DNA of 8,735 nt from the NCBI GenBank assembly GCA_017396055.1, contig JAFQND010000181.1:1-8735 (forward strand), given 5' to 3'. How positions within the stretch are numbered: position 1 is the first letter of the stretch; each line of letters begins with the position of its first letter. This DNA is from Oscillospiraceae bacterium (GTDB lineage: Bacteria > Bacillota > Clostridia > Oscillospirales > Ruminococcaceae). The translations under genes were made by a program, and so were the position numbers. Shown here piece after piece: positions 1 to 4,983 of this stretch. A model generated the notes under the pieces. It saw nothing but the letters and a program-made list of their open reading frames with translations, ran no database searches and was not told the DNA's origin.

Positions 1-508
1 CGTCAATGTATTCGCGCACATTGGCAGCATTAACACCGCCGGTGGGCATGAACTTAACACCGACAAAGGGAGCGGACAGGTTCTTCATGGCATTCAGACC
101 GCCGTAAACGTTGGCGGGGAAGAACTTGACCATCTTCAGGCCGTATTTCAGTGCGGCCATGATCTCGGTGGGGGTGACGCAGCCGGGAGCAACGGCGATA
201 CCGTTCTCAACGCACCAGCCGACGACTTCATCGCTGAAGCCGGGGGAAACGATGAATTTTGCGCCCATCTCTACAGCCAGCTTGGCCTGTTCAACATTGA
301 CGATGGTGCCGGCACCGACCAGAACTTCGGGGCAGTTTTCGGCAACAGCCTTGATCGCTTCGGGAGCGCAGGCAGTACGGAAAGTGATCTCCATCGTATC
401 GATGCCGCCGGCAGCCATAGCCTTGGCGGTGGGGACCGCATCTTCGACCTTATCCAGGACGACAACAGGAACAACAACAGAGTTTGCCAGTCTTTCCATA
501 ACAGTCAT
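1..508 (-). CDS. eda: KDPG/KHG aldolase, 3' end beyond window
   Basis: This class I aldolase would cleave 2-keto-3-deoxy-6-phosphogluconate to pyruvate and glyceraldehyde-3-phosphate (and/or 4-hydroxy-2-oxoglutarate to pyruvate and glyoxylate) in the cytoplasm, at the end of Entner-Doudoroff and hexuronate routes. 169 residues are visible; the family is usually about 205-215, so roughly 40 C-terminal residues lie left of the window. Family marks are MEITFRT (residues 39-45, catalytic Glu40 and phosphate/carboxylate-binding Arg44), GAGTI (65-69), PGCVTPTEI (108-116), the Schiff-base lysine Lys128 in MVKFFPAN, and the phosphate-binding PTGGVN (155-160). The ATG is chosen because AGGAGG lies 9 bases upstream (plus-strand 518-523) and the protein begins exactly at the family N-terminus. 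In E. coli Eda the FFPA motif is followed by Glu; here it is Asn, a minor difference. It is divergent from a GntR regulator that probably controls it. Whether KDPG or KHG is the main substrate cannot be told from this fragment. Confidence 0.95.
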   Translation of the reverse strand, partial: MTVMERLANSVVVPVVVLDKVEDAVPTAKAMAAGGIDTMEITFRTACAPEAIKAVAENCPEVLVGAGTIVNVEQAKLAVEMGAKFIVSPGFSDEVVGWCVENGIAVAPGCVTPTEIMAALKYGLKMVKFFPANVYGGLNAMKNLSAPFVGVKFMPTGGVNAANVREYID

Positions 509-607
509 GGGTAATAACCTCCTCATGTTAGGCCGAACGAGACGGAAAACCCGCTCTTATCCGGCTGTTTCGCATTTTTCGCGTCCATAGGACGTTTCAT
601 TATTACT

Positions 608-636
608 ATGATACCACAGACTGAACTTGTTCTCAA
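608..636 (-). promoter_or_regulatory. Sigma-A promoter of the aldolase gene
   Basis: Read on the minus strand, TTGAGA (631-636) and TATCAT (608-613) are separated by exactly 17 bases. Transcription would start near 601, giving an untranslated leader of about 90 bases before the aldolase ATG at 508. The match and spacing are good; the assignment is by inspection only. Confidence 0.7.
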
Positions 637-643
637 TTCAAGT
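625..643. promoter_or_regulatory. Candidate operator, ACTTG-N9-CAAGT
   Basis: An inverted repeat with perfect 5-base arms (625-629 and 639-643) covers the -35 box of the aldolase promoter. Dimeric GntR regulators bind such repeats, and one is encoded just to the right, so repression of the aldolase gene in the absence of a sugar-acid ligand is a reasonable inference. A looser ACTT-N7-AAGT repeat lies at 684-698, just before the regulator's own -35 box. The repeat does not clearly match the textbook FadR-type consensus, so the link is tentative. Confidence 0.35.
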
Positions 644-703
644 ACATGTATAAAATAAAAGCATTTTTCTGTTCAAAAATACCACTTCTGCCAAAAGTTC
701 CCG

Positions 704-732
704 TTGCGGTGTCCGAAAGGCTGTGTTATACT
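704..732 (+). promoter_or_regulatory. Sigma-A promoter of the gntR operon
   Basis: TTGCGG (704-709) and TATACT (727-732) are separated by 17 bases; transcription would start near 739, about 30 bases before the GTG start. A short inverted repeat GTTA-N9-TAAC (725-741) overlaps the -10 box and start point and could be an autoregulatory site, though it is too short to be persuasive alone. Confidence 0.7.
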
Positions 733-768
733 GGATTTAACTGAGCAAAAGACGAAAGGAGCCTGCCC

Positions 769-1440
769 GTGCCTTCCTCTGAAGACATTTATCATGTCCT
801 GAAAAATGATATTCTTTCGCTGGCGCTCAAGCCCGGCCAGCCCATCGGAGAGAGCGAGCTGGCAAAGCGGTTCTCCGTTTCGAGAACGCCGGTGCGTGCG
901 GCGCTTGCCCGGCTCAAAGCCGAAAAACTGGTGGAGGTTTTTCCTCAAAAGGGAACCTTTGTCGCACCGGTCGACTGGGATTTCGTCCGTCAGCTGATCT
1001 ATATGCGCTGTTCGGTCGAACTGCGGATGGCAGACGCGCTCTGCTCACCCTGTGCCGAAATGATCGCCGAACTGAAACAGAATCTCCGGCGGCAGAAGCG
1101 GCTGCTGACCACCGGTGCAAGCCCGATGGATTATTATCAGATCGACTCCAGCTTTCACCGTATCTGTTTTACCTATTGCGGCATGGAGGCGGTGTGGCGC
1201 ATTTTCCGCCAGTTTCACGCAAACTATACCCGTTTCCGGCTGATGGATATCCGCGAGAGCGGTCTGACCGACCGCTTTTATGAGGAGCACTGCGAGATGG
1301 TCCGTTATATGGAAGAAGGACGGCCGGAAGAACTCAGAAAACTGATCCAGACCCATCTGGAAAGCGGCTTTGAACGGATGGTCCGAAGAGAAGTCCCTTC
1401 ATTGCCGACAACCAGACCCACCGACAGAAAGGATGACTGA
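769..1440 (+). CDS. GntR-family regulator, FadR/FCD subfamily
   Basis: A cytoplasmic DNA-binding regulator of 223 residues, normal for this subfamily. Residues about 5-68 form the GntR winged helix-turn-helix: IYHVLKNDIL, then GESELAKRFSVSRTPVRAALARL (27-49) as the recognition region and GTFVAPV as the wing. Residues about 75-205 are an all-helical FCD ligand domain in which the usual metal-binding set can be assigned: Asp126, His130, His174 and His196. FCD regulators commonly sense sugar acids or related carboxylates and often control hexuronate or gluconate pathways, which fits the divergent KDPG aldolase. The GTG start is set by AGGAG at 757-761 with a 7-base spacer. The next gene begins 2 bases after its stop, so the two are cotranscribed and probably translationally coupled. 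The exact ligand cannot be read from sequence. Confidence 0.92.
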   Translation: MPSSEDIYHVLKNDILSLALKPGQPIGESELAKRFSVSRTPVRAALARLKAEKLVEVFPQKGTFVAPVDWDFVRQLIYMRCSVELRMADALCSPCAEMIAELKQNLRRQKRLLTTGASPMDYYQIDSSFHRICFTYCGMEAVWRIFRQFHANYTRFRLMDIRESGLTDRFYEEHCEMVRYMEEGRPEELRKLIQTHLESGFERMVRREVPSLPTTRPTDRKDD

Positions 1441-1442
1441 CT

Positions 1443-2621
1443 ATGGAACTGATCCGATGCACCGGTCTGCAGGGCGAGACCCGCGACTATATTGCCTATC
1501 CCAAAGCGATCCCTCCCTACCCCGCGTCCGACCTGATCGTTGACGTAAAATTTGACCGCTACCGCCATCATTCCGGCGAGGGCGACATGTGGCCCATGAC
1601 CTGGCTGGAGGATAACACCATCCTCGCCTCTGCCGGCGACAACAAGGGCAGCCTGATGAATCTCTGGCGCGTTTCCCAGCAGGGACCTGATTTTCCCGAC
1701 CCCGCCAAGCTGACCAACACCGGTGACTGGACGCTGGACCTGGTGGACAATCAGCCGGTGGACCATCACAAATACTGTACAACACCCGAAGCACCCTATA
1801 TCAAGCCCGCAGGTCTTCTCGACATCGAAGGTACCGTTTATTATGCCGTACAGGCACACAATTACGGCGATGCGCCCCTCTTCAACCGACAGAAAAACCT
1901 TCACGGCTGGATCATCGTCTCCAAAGACGGCGGACGCACCTGGGACTGCGACGCGACTCCCACCGATTTCTTCACCGGCAGAGTTGCCTCCTGCCATTTT
2001 ATCCAGTACGGAAGAGGTTTCCGCGGAAATCCCGACGGCTATGTCTATGCCGCCTTCCCCTGTGACAGCAACGGATACAGCTATTGGGAAAACGGTGATA
2101 TGCTCCTTCTGGGAAGAGTCCCGAAAGACCGGATCCTTGACCGCTCCGCCTGGGAATTCTATTGCTCCGATTCGCCCGACGCCCCCGCGTGGGACGCCGA
2201 TACCGAAAAGGCAAAACCCGTTTTCTTCTATGAAAAGATGACCGGCGAGAATCACATCAGCTATTGCCCCGGTCTGAAGCGTTATCTGATGGGCAACTAC
2301 AGCTTTATCGACAACGAGCTGCGCCCCCGCCCCATCCATCAGATGAAATGGCCCGAATCCCATATCAGCCAGCTGACTCTTTACGAGGCACCCAACCCCT
2401 GGGGGCCCTGGAAACTCTTCTACCGCGACGACGACTGGGGCACCTATGGCGACTATCAGCCCGTCTTCCCCACCAAATGGATGTCTCCGGACGGACGGCT
2501 TCTCTATCTTGTTTCCTCCGGCAGCTGGGACGACTATAATTTCGTCGTACAGAAACTGGCACTGAAACTGGCAGGCGACGAGACCTTCCCCGAAGAGGCA
2601 AAATGGTTTGACTTCCGATAA
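1443..2621 (+). CDS. Cytoplasmic beta-propeller protein, DUF4185/glycoside hydrolase-like
   Basis: A 392-residue protein without signal peptide or membrane segment. A full Asp-box (S-x-D-x-G-x-T-W) stands at 160-167 (SKDGGRTW), a mark of sialidase-type beta-propeller blades. GDMWPMTWLEDNTILASAGDN (47-67) and APNPWGPWKLFY (316-327) resemble the blade motifs of DUF4185 proteins, some of which were shown to be glycoside hydrolases (GH183 endo-arabinanases), and of GH43-like folds. Acidic residues that could be catalytic include Asp48, Asp66 and Glu116, but I cannot assign an active site. AAAGGA (1428-1433) lies 9 bases before the ATG, inside the end of gntR. Being in one transcript with a GntR/FCD regulator and opposite a KDPG aldolase, it may process an imported uronate-containing oligosaccharide; that is inference. 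It could instead be a non-enzymatic propeller. The fold is fairly secure, the function is not. Confidence 0.6.
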   Translation: MELIRCTGLQGETRDYIAYPKAIPPYPASDLIVDVKFDRYRHHSGEGDMWPMTWLEDNTILASAGDNKGSLMNLWRVSQQGPDFPDPAKLTNTGDWTLDLVDNQPVDHHKYCTTPEAPYIKPAGLLDIEGTVYYAVQAHNYGDAPLFNRQKNLHGWIIVSKDGGRTWDCDATPTDFFTGRVASCHFIQYGRGFRGNPDGYVYAAFPCDSNGYSYWENGDMLLLGRVPKDRILDRSAWEFYCSDSPDAPAWDADTEKAKPVFFYEKMTGENHISYCPGLKRYLMGNYSFIDNELRPRPIHQMKWPESHISQLTLYEAPNPWGPWKLFYRDDDWGTYGDYQPVFPTKWMSPDGRLLYLVSSGSWDDYNFVVQKLALKLAGDETFPEEAKWFDFR

Positions 2622-2625
2622 TGCA

Positions 2626-2659
2626 GAAACGGCACAGTTCTTTCGAGCTGTGCCGTTTC
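2626..2659 (+). terminator. Hairpin closing the gntR operon, no U-tract
   Basis: Four bases after the stop codon of the propeller gene, arms 2626-2637 and 2648-2659 pair perfectly over 12 bases. The loop can close further (one G-T pair, T-A, C-G) to a TTTC tetraloop, giving about 15 pairs. The following bases are CTTATG, not a T-run, and no T-run follows on the minus strand either. It sits between convergent genes, so it may terminate in both directions or protect mRNA 3' ends; without a U-tract efficient intrinsic termination is uncertain. Confidence 0.55.
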
Positions 2660-2665
2660 CTTATG

Positions 2666-2811
2666 AAAAAGGAGGTATGATGATGTCAGATATCAGGCGC
2701 CCAGAGGATAATCTCCGCTCAGAAGGCGAAGATCCAGAGGGTTCAGCACAGGGCTCTGGGGAGCTGCTGCGCTCTGGGGAATATAGCGGGAGAGGAAGCC
2801 GTAGTGGTTGA
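2666..2811 (+). other. Orphan ribosome binding site and 42-codon ORF antisense to the PIN-like gene
   Basis: AAAAAGGAGGT (2666-2676) precedes three consecutive ATG codons (2677, 2680, 2683); the last has an ideal 7-base spacer from GGAGG. The frame from 2683 encodes 42 residues, polar and rich in Gly, Ser, Glu and Arg, beginning MSDIRRPEDN, with no recognisable domain, and ends at 2811. Nearly all of it lies over the 3' end of the leftward gene 2693-3322, whose frame looks like the real coding one. It could be a genuine small protein read through from the operon upstream, the stranded start of a gene lost by rearrangement, or chance. Confidence 0.25.
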
Positions 2812-3322
2812 CGCGGCTGACTGCCAGACGTCTGGCGATGGTGGGACGGGTGCGGTTCAGCTCGACCAGTTCCTCAGAGATGCGCTTGTTCTGGGTGATG
2901 ACCAGAGGTTCGGTATATTCCAGCATCTGTTCTGCCAGCTGGATCAGCTGATTTCTGGAGTTGAAGTCGGTGCCGTTGCCGCAGACCTGGACCAGACCTT
3001 CCAGACGAAGGCCGGCGAGCAGATGGATCACATCGCTGATCTGTACGGTCAGATCGGGGTTTTTGACCACCAGACGCTGCAGGTCGTTGATGACGCTGTC
3101 GGGAATGATCAGCGAACGGCCGTTTTCGCGGAGCAGAGGGGCCAGATGGCCCATCATTTCAGGGAATTTGGGGTGAAGCAGGGCGCAGGTGCCGATGATG
3201 AAGGTATATCTTGCTGCCAGGCGGGACAGGTTTTCCTGGGCGCGGCGTGCGCCCTCCTGTTCGGGAGAGAGAAAAGCGGATTCTTCAATGCCGCGGATAG
3301 TTTCGAAGCCGTAGTTTGTCAT
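2693..3322 (-). CDS. PIN-like domain protein with altered active site
   Basis: A 209-residue soluble protein, unlike its neighbours in function. Residues about 38-155 follow the PIN nuclease plan: a first strand ending FIIGTCALL (41-49), IIPDSVINDLQRL (72-84), a helical stretch with TDFNSRNQLIQLAEQM (118-133), and LVITQNKRISEEL (140-152). PIN enzymes use three or four acidic residues to hold Mg/Mn. Here the first aspartate (usual D-T-x-x-L) is Gly44, the usual Glu of the E-L motif is Asp80, Asp119 is kept, and the last (usual T-x-D) is Asn145. Nuclease activity is therefore doubtful; it may be an RNA-binding or structural relative. Residues 1-37 and 156-209 are outside the core; the tail is Pro/Ala/Ser-rich. 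The ATG has AAGGAGG 9 bases upstream (plus-strand 3332-3338). No antitoxin gene adjoins it, so a VapBC pair is not supported. No strong promoter was found just upstream. The family call is from motifs alone. Confidence 0.6.
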   Translation of the reverse strand: MTNYGFETIRGIEESAFLSPEQEGARRAQENLSRLAARYTFIIGTCALLHPKFPEMMGHLAPLLRENGRSLIIPDSVINDLQRLVVKNPDLTVQISDVIHLLAGLRLEGLVQVCGNGTDFNSRNQLIQLAEQMLEYTEPLVITQNKRISEELVELNRTRPTIARRLAVSRVNHYGFLSRYIPQSAAAPQSPVLNPLDLRLLSGDYPLGA

Positions 3323-3355
3323 GGTTTTTATCCTCCTTGATGTCGGTCGTGTTGT

Positions 3356-3384
3356 TTGGTGTTTGTGCTATAGATGACTATAAT
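3356..3384 (+). promoter_or_regulatory. Promoter-like sequence with inverted repeat, antisense to neighbours
   Basis: On the plus strand TTGGTG (3356-3361) and a perfect TATAAT (3379-3384) are 17 bases apart. An inverted repeat TATAG-ATGA-CTATA (3369-3382) overlaps the -10 box and also offers minus-strand -10-like hexamers (TATAGT, TATAGC) for the PIN-like gene, but no matching minus-strand -35 box is apparent. A plus-strand transcript would run into the terminator hairpin at 3414-3443 and then antisense to the transporter gene. Either a chance match, a short antisense RNA start, or a regulatory site for the leftward gene. Confidence 0.25.
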
Positions 3385-3409
3385 GTCCGACCTTTTTCGC
3401 AGAGGAAAG

Positions 3410-3443
3410 AAAAAAGATCTTCGGAAAAATTTCCGAAGATCTT
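3410..3443 (-). terminator. Intrinsic terminator of the AEC transporter gene
   Basis: Read leftward, about 8 bases after the transporter stop, arms 3430-3443 and 3414-3427 are perfect 14-base complements (containing AGATCTTCGG) followed by a run of six T (3410-3415 on the plus strand are A). This is a textbook rho-independent terminator for the minus strand. The innermost A-T pairs are probably open in the RNA. On the plus strand the hairpin is followed only by CTGCTTTATT, so it would be weak in that direction. Confidence 0.88.
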
Positions 3444-3451
3444 CTGCTTTA

Positions 3452-4372
3452 TTACAGACCCATGACCATCAGCAGAACGGTGATGATCGTCAGGCTGATG
3501 ACGATGGAGGAGGAGTTGATGGCGCCCGCCAGACCGACATCGCCGTTCATCTTTCCGGTATAGGGAACCGATGCGGAGGATACCGGTGCAAAGGCCACGA
3601 TGGCTGCCACCTGACGTACCTCCAGCGAGAAGGGCAGCAGGAAATAGAAGCAAAGTGCCAGAACGGTCGAAATGGCATAACGGACAAGAAGTGCCGTGCC
3701 GATTCTGGACAGATACCGTTTTTCCAGCTTCAGCTCAAAACCTACGCCCAGCATGAGCATGGCCATAAAACTGTTTGCGTTGCCGACGATGCCGGCAAAG
3801 GTCAGAACAGGACCCGGGGTGGGAAGATGCAGCACAGACACCACAAGCATGACCATATAGGTGATGAACGGCACCGAAGTGATCAGTTTTCTGCCCACGG
3901 CCTTAAATGAGAATTTCCCGCCCGTACCCACACAGGAGGCAACGCCATAGGTGCCGCCGTTGCAGGCAATAGCATTTCCCGCGTCAAACAGACAGGCCGC
4001 TACCACGGCGATCGGTCCAAGGAAACTCTGTACATAGGGCATCGTGAAACAGCCGATGTTATAGCCGGCACAGTTGACCATGCCGAACGCTTTCGATTCG
4101 GGGCCGCCTTTTCTGCCCCAGAAATAACCCGCGGCAGCTAAAAGCACATTGCACAGAAGGCCCAGCACCGCCAGTGTGATCAGCGAAGCCTCAACGGAAA
4201 AGCTGCTGAAATTGACAATGATCGCACAGGGAAGCGTGATATCCAGCACGATCCTCGACAGAACACGAAAATCATCCTTTTTAAAGAAGCCGACCTTTTT
4301 TAATGTATAACCCAAAACGATCATCAGCACAAGACAGATCGCCTTGATCAGTACGTTCAGCAAAGAACTCAT
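3452..4372 (-). CDS. AEC-family (auxin efflux carrier type) membrane transporter
   Basis: A 306-residue integral membrane protein with about ten hydrophobic segments, the usual size for the AEC family, whose bacterial members carry malate, malonate and related organic acids. Seen here: an N-terminal helix VLIKAICLVLMIVLGY (7-22), GFFKKDDFRVLSRIVLDITLP (28-48), typical of the family's first loop and second helix, a pore-region motif NCAGYNIGCFTMPY (100-113), a polar central loop near 150-163, and a C-terminal half ending in MNGDVGLAGAINSSSIVIS (275-293). The frame is open upstream to 4453, but a TATAAT promoter lies inside that extension (4397-4425), so the start at 4372 or, with better spacing from AAAGG, the TTG at 4363 is preferred. 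It has its own promoter and terminator. Substrate unknown; an organic acid is the family-based guess. It diverges from the MarR operon but shares no evident operator. Confidence 0.85.
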   Translation of the reverse strand: MSSLLNVLIKAICLVLMIVLGYTLKKVGFFKKDDFRVLSRIVLDITLPCAIIVNFSSFSVEASLITLAVLGLLCNVLLAAAGYFWGRKGGPESKAFGMVNCAGYNIGCFTMPYVQSFLGPIAVVAACLFDAGNAIACNGGTYGVASCVGTGGKFSFKAVGRKLITSVPFITYMVMLVVSVLHLPTPGPVLTFAGIVGNANSFMAMLMLGVGFELKLEKRYLSRIGTALLVRYAISTVLALCFYFLLPFSLEVRQVAAIVAFAPVSSASVPYTGKMNGDVGLAGAINSSSIVISLTIITVLLMVMGL

Positions 4373-4396
4373 CCTTTCCGACAGATATCTTTTTTT

Positions 4397-4425
4397 ATTA
4401 TAGCATGGTTTTGCAAATGTGACCA
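4397..4425 (-). promoter_or_regulatory. Promoter of the AEC transporter gene
   Basis: On the minus strand TGGTCA (4420-4425, four of six consensus bases) and a perfect TATAAT (4397-4402) are 17 bases apart. Transcription would start near 4390, only about 18 bases before the ATG at 4372. This short leader argues against translation from the in-frame ATG codons further upstream. Confidence 0.65.
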
Positions 4426-4446
4426 TCTGTTTTTTTGACGGTTTTC

Positions 4447-4475
4447 TTGACACTTCCGGTCAATAGTGCTATCAT
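4447..4475 (+). promoter_or_regulatory. Sigma-A promoter of the MarR-ABC operon
   Basis: A perfect TTGACA (4447-4452) and TATCAT (4470-4475) are 17 bases apart; the start of transcription would fall near 4482, about 37 bases before the regulator's ATG. This is the strongest promoter match in the window. Confidence 0.85.
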
Positions 4476-4497
4476 AGTTGCATAGGCAACAAACTAT
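4474..4497. promoter_or_regulatory. MarR-type operator at the transcription start
   Basis: GTTGC-ATAG-GCAAC (4477-4481 and 4486-4490) is a perfect inverted repeat. It extends imperfectly outward: ATAG on the left and, after two extra A bases, ACTAT on the right. It begins at the end of the -10 box and covers the predicted start point, where a bound MarR dimer would block transcription. Size, symmetry and place suit the autorepressor encoded directly downstream. Confidence 0.7.
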
Positions 4498-4518
4498 CTG
4501 AGTAAAGAAGGTCAGATT

Positions 4519-4983
4519 ATGGATTCATTCATGAAGTACATTGCGCGCATCGGCCGCTGCAACAACTGCTACCGTGATCATGTGCTGGAAGGAACCGGTC
4601 TCACCGGTGCACAGTGCCCTTACCTTTTGAGGATCTGCCGGCATCCGGGCATCTCTCAGGATCAGCTGGCGAAAATGCTCTATGTCAGCAAATCCAACGT
4701 GACCCGCAAGCTGGAAAAGATGGAAAAAGCAGGACTTATCATCCGTACTCCCCTGCCTGCCGACCGGCGGGTCATGCAGGTCTTCCCCACCGAGCTGGGC
4801 GAGAGTATGCTTCCCCGTATCGGCGAAGTCTTCGGAAACTGGAACGATATTCTGACCGATGGCTTTACCGATGAAGAAAAAGAACTGCTCATCAAAATGT
4901 TGGAGCGGCTTTATGCCAACGCCGAACGGGCTGTCTCTTCTCCTGATGAGGCTGAAGAACGAATCAGGGAGGGCAAAAATTGA
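4519..4983 (+). CDS. MarR-family transcriptional regulator
   Basis: A 154-residue winged helix-turn-helix protein, normal for MarR dimers. Helix-turn-helix: GISQDQLAKMLYVSKSNVTRKLEKMEKAGLI (44-74), ending in the wing RTPLPADRRVMQVFPTELG (76-94), with the characteristic D-R-R (82-84) at the wing tip. Flanking helices (about 1-40 and 96-140) form the dimer interface. Four cysteines cluster in the N-terminal third (Cys14, Cys17, Cys33, Cys40), including a CxxC, which could allow thiol or metal sensing. The ATG has AAGAAGG (4505-4511) 7 bases upstream. Its stop overlaps the TTG start of the next gene by 4 bases, so it is cotranscribed and coupled with the ABC exporter genes. By family behaviour it should repress this operon through the inverted repeat at 4474-4497 and release on binding a drug or other ligand. 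The ligand is unknown. Confidence 0.9.
   Translation: MDSFMKYIARIGRCNNCYRDHVLEGTGLTGAQCPYLLRICRHPGISQDQLAKMLYVSKSNVTRKLEKMEKAGLIIRTPLPADRRVMQVFPTELGESMLPRIGEVFGNWNDILTDGFTDEEKELLIKMLERLYANAERAVSSPDEAEERIREGKN

Noticed and set aside
523..600. A 25-codon upstream frame in the aldolase leader, beginning near the predicted transcription start and ending at the ribosome binding site
   Set aside because: It has no ribosome binding site and no run of regulatory codons; being leaderless depends on an exact, unmapped start point. Probably chance.
2693..3322. VapC-type toxin of a toxin-antitoxin pair
   Set aside because: The protein is longer than VapC toxins, active-site acids are missing, and no small antitoxin gene overlaps or precedes it.
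2804..3340. A 178-codon plus-strand frame antisense to the PIN-like gene
   Set aside because: No ribosome binding site near its start, composition typical of an antisense shadow, and the minus-strand frame has a strong ribosome binding site and a recognisable fold pattern.
3374..3910. A 178-codon plus-strand frame antisense to the transporter, starting just before a TATAAT
   Set aside because: Its ATG lies upstream of the end of the promoter-like box, it reads through a terminator hairpin, and its product is a His/Asp/Gln-rich shadow of membrane helices.
4373..4453. A 27-codon N-terminal extension of the AEC transporter
   Set aside because: The extension contains the gene's own TATAAT promoter, is basic and non-conserved in look, lacks a ribosome binding site, and would lengthen the protein beyond the family norm.
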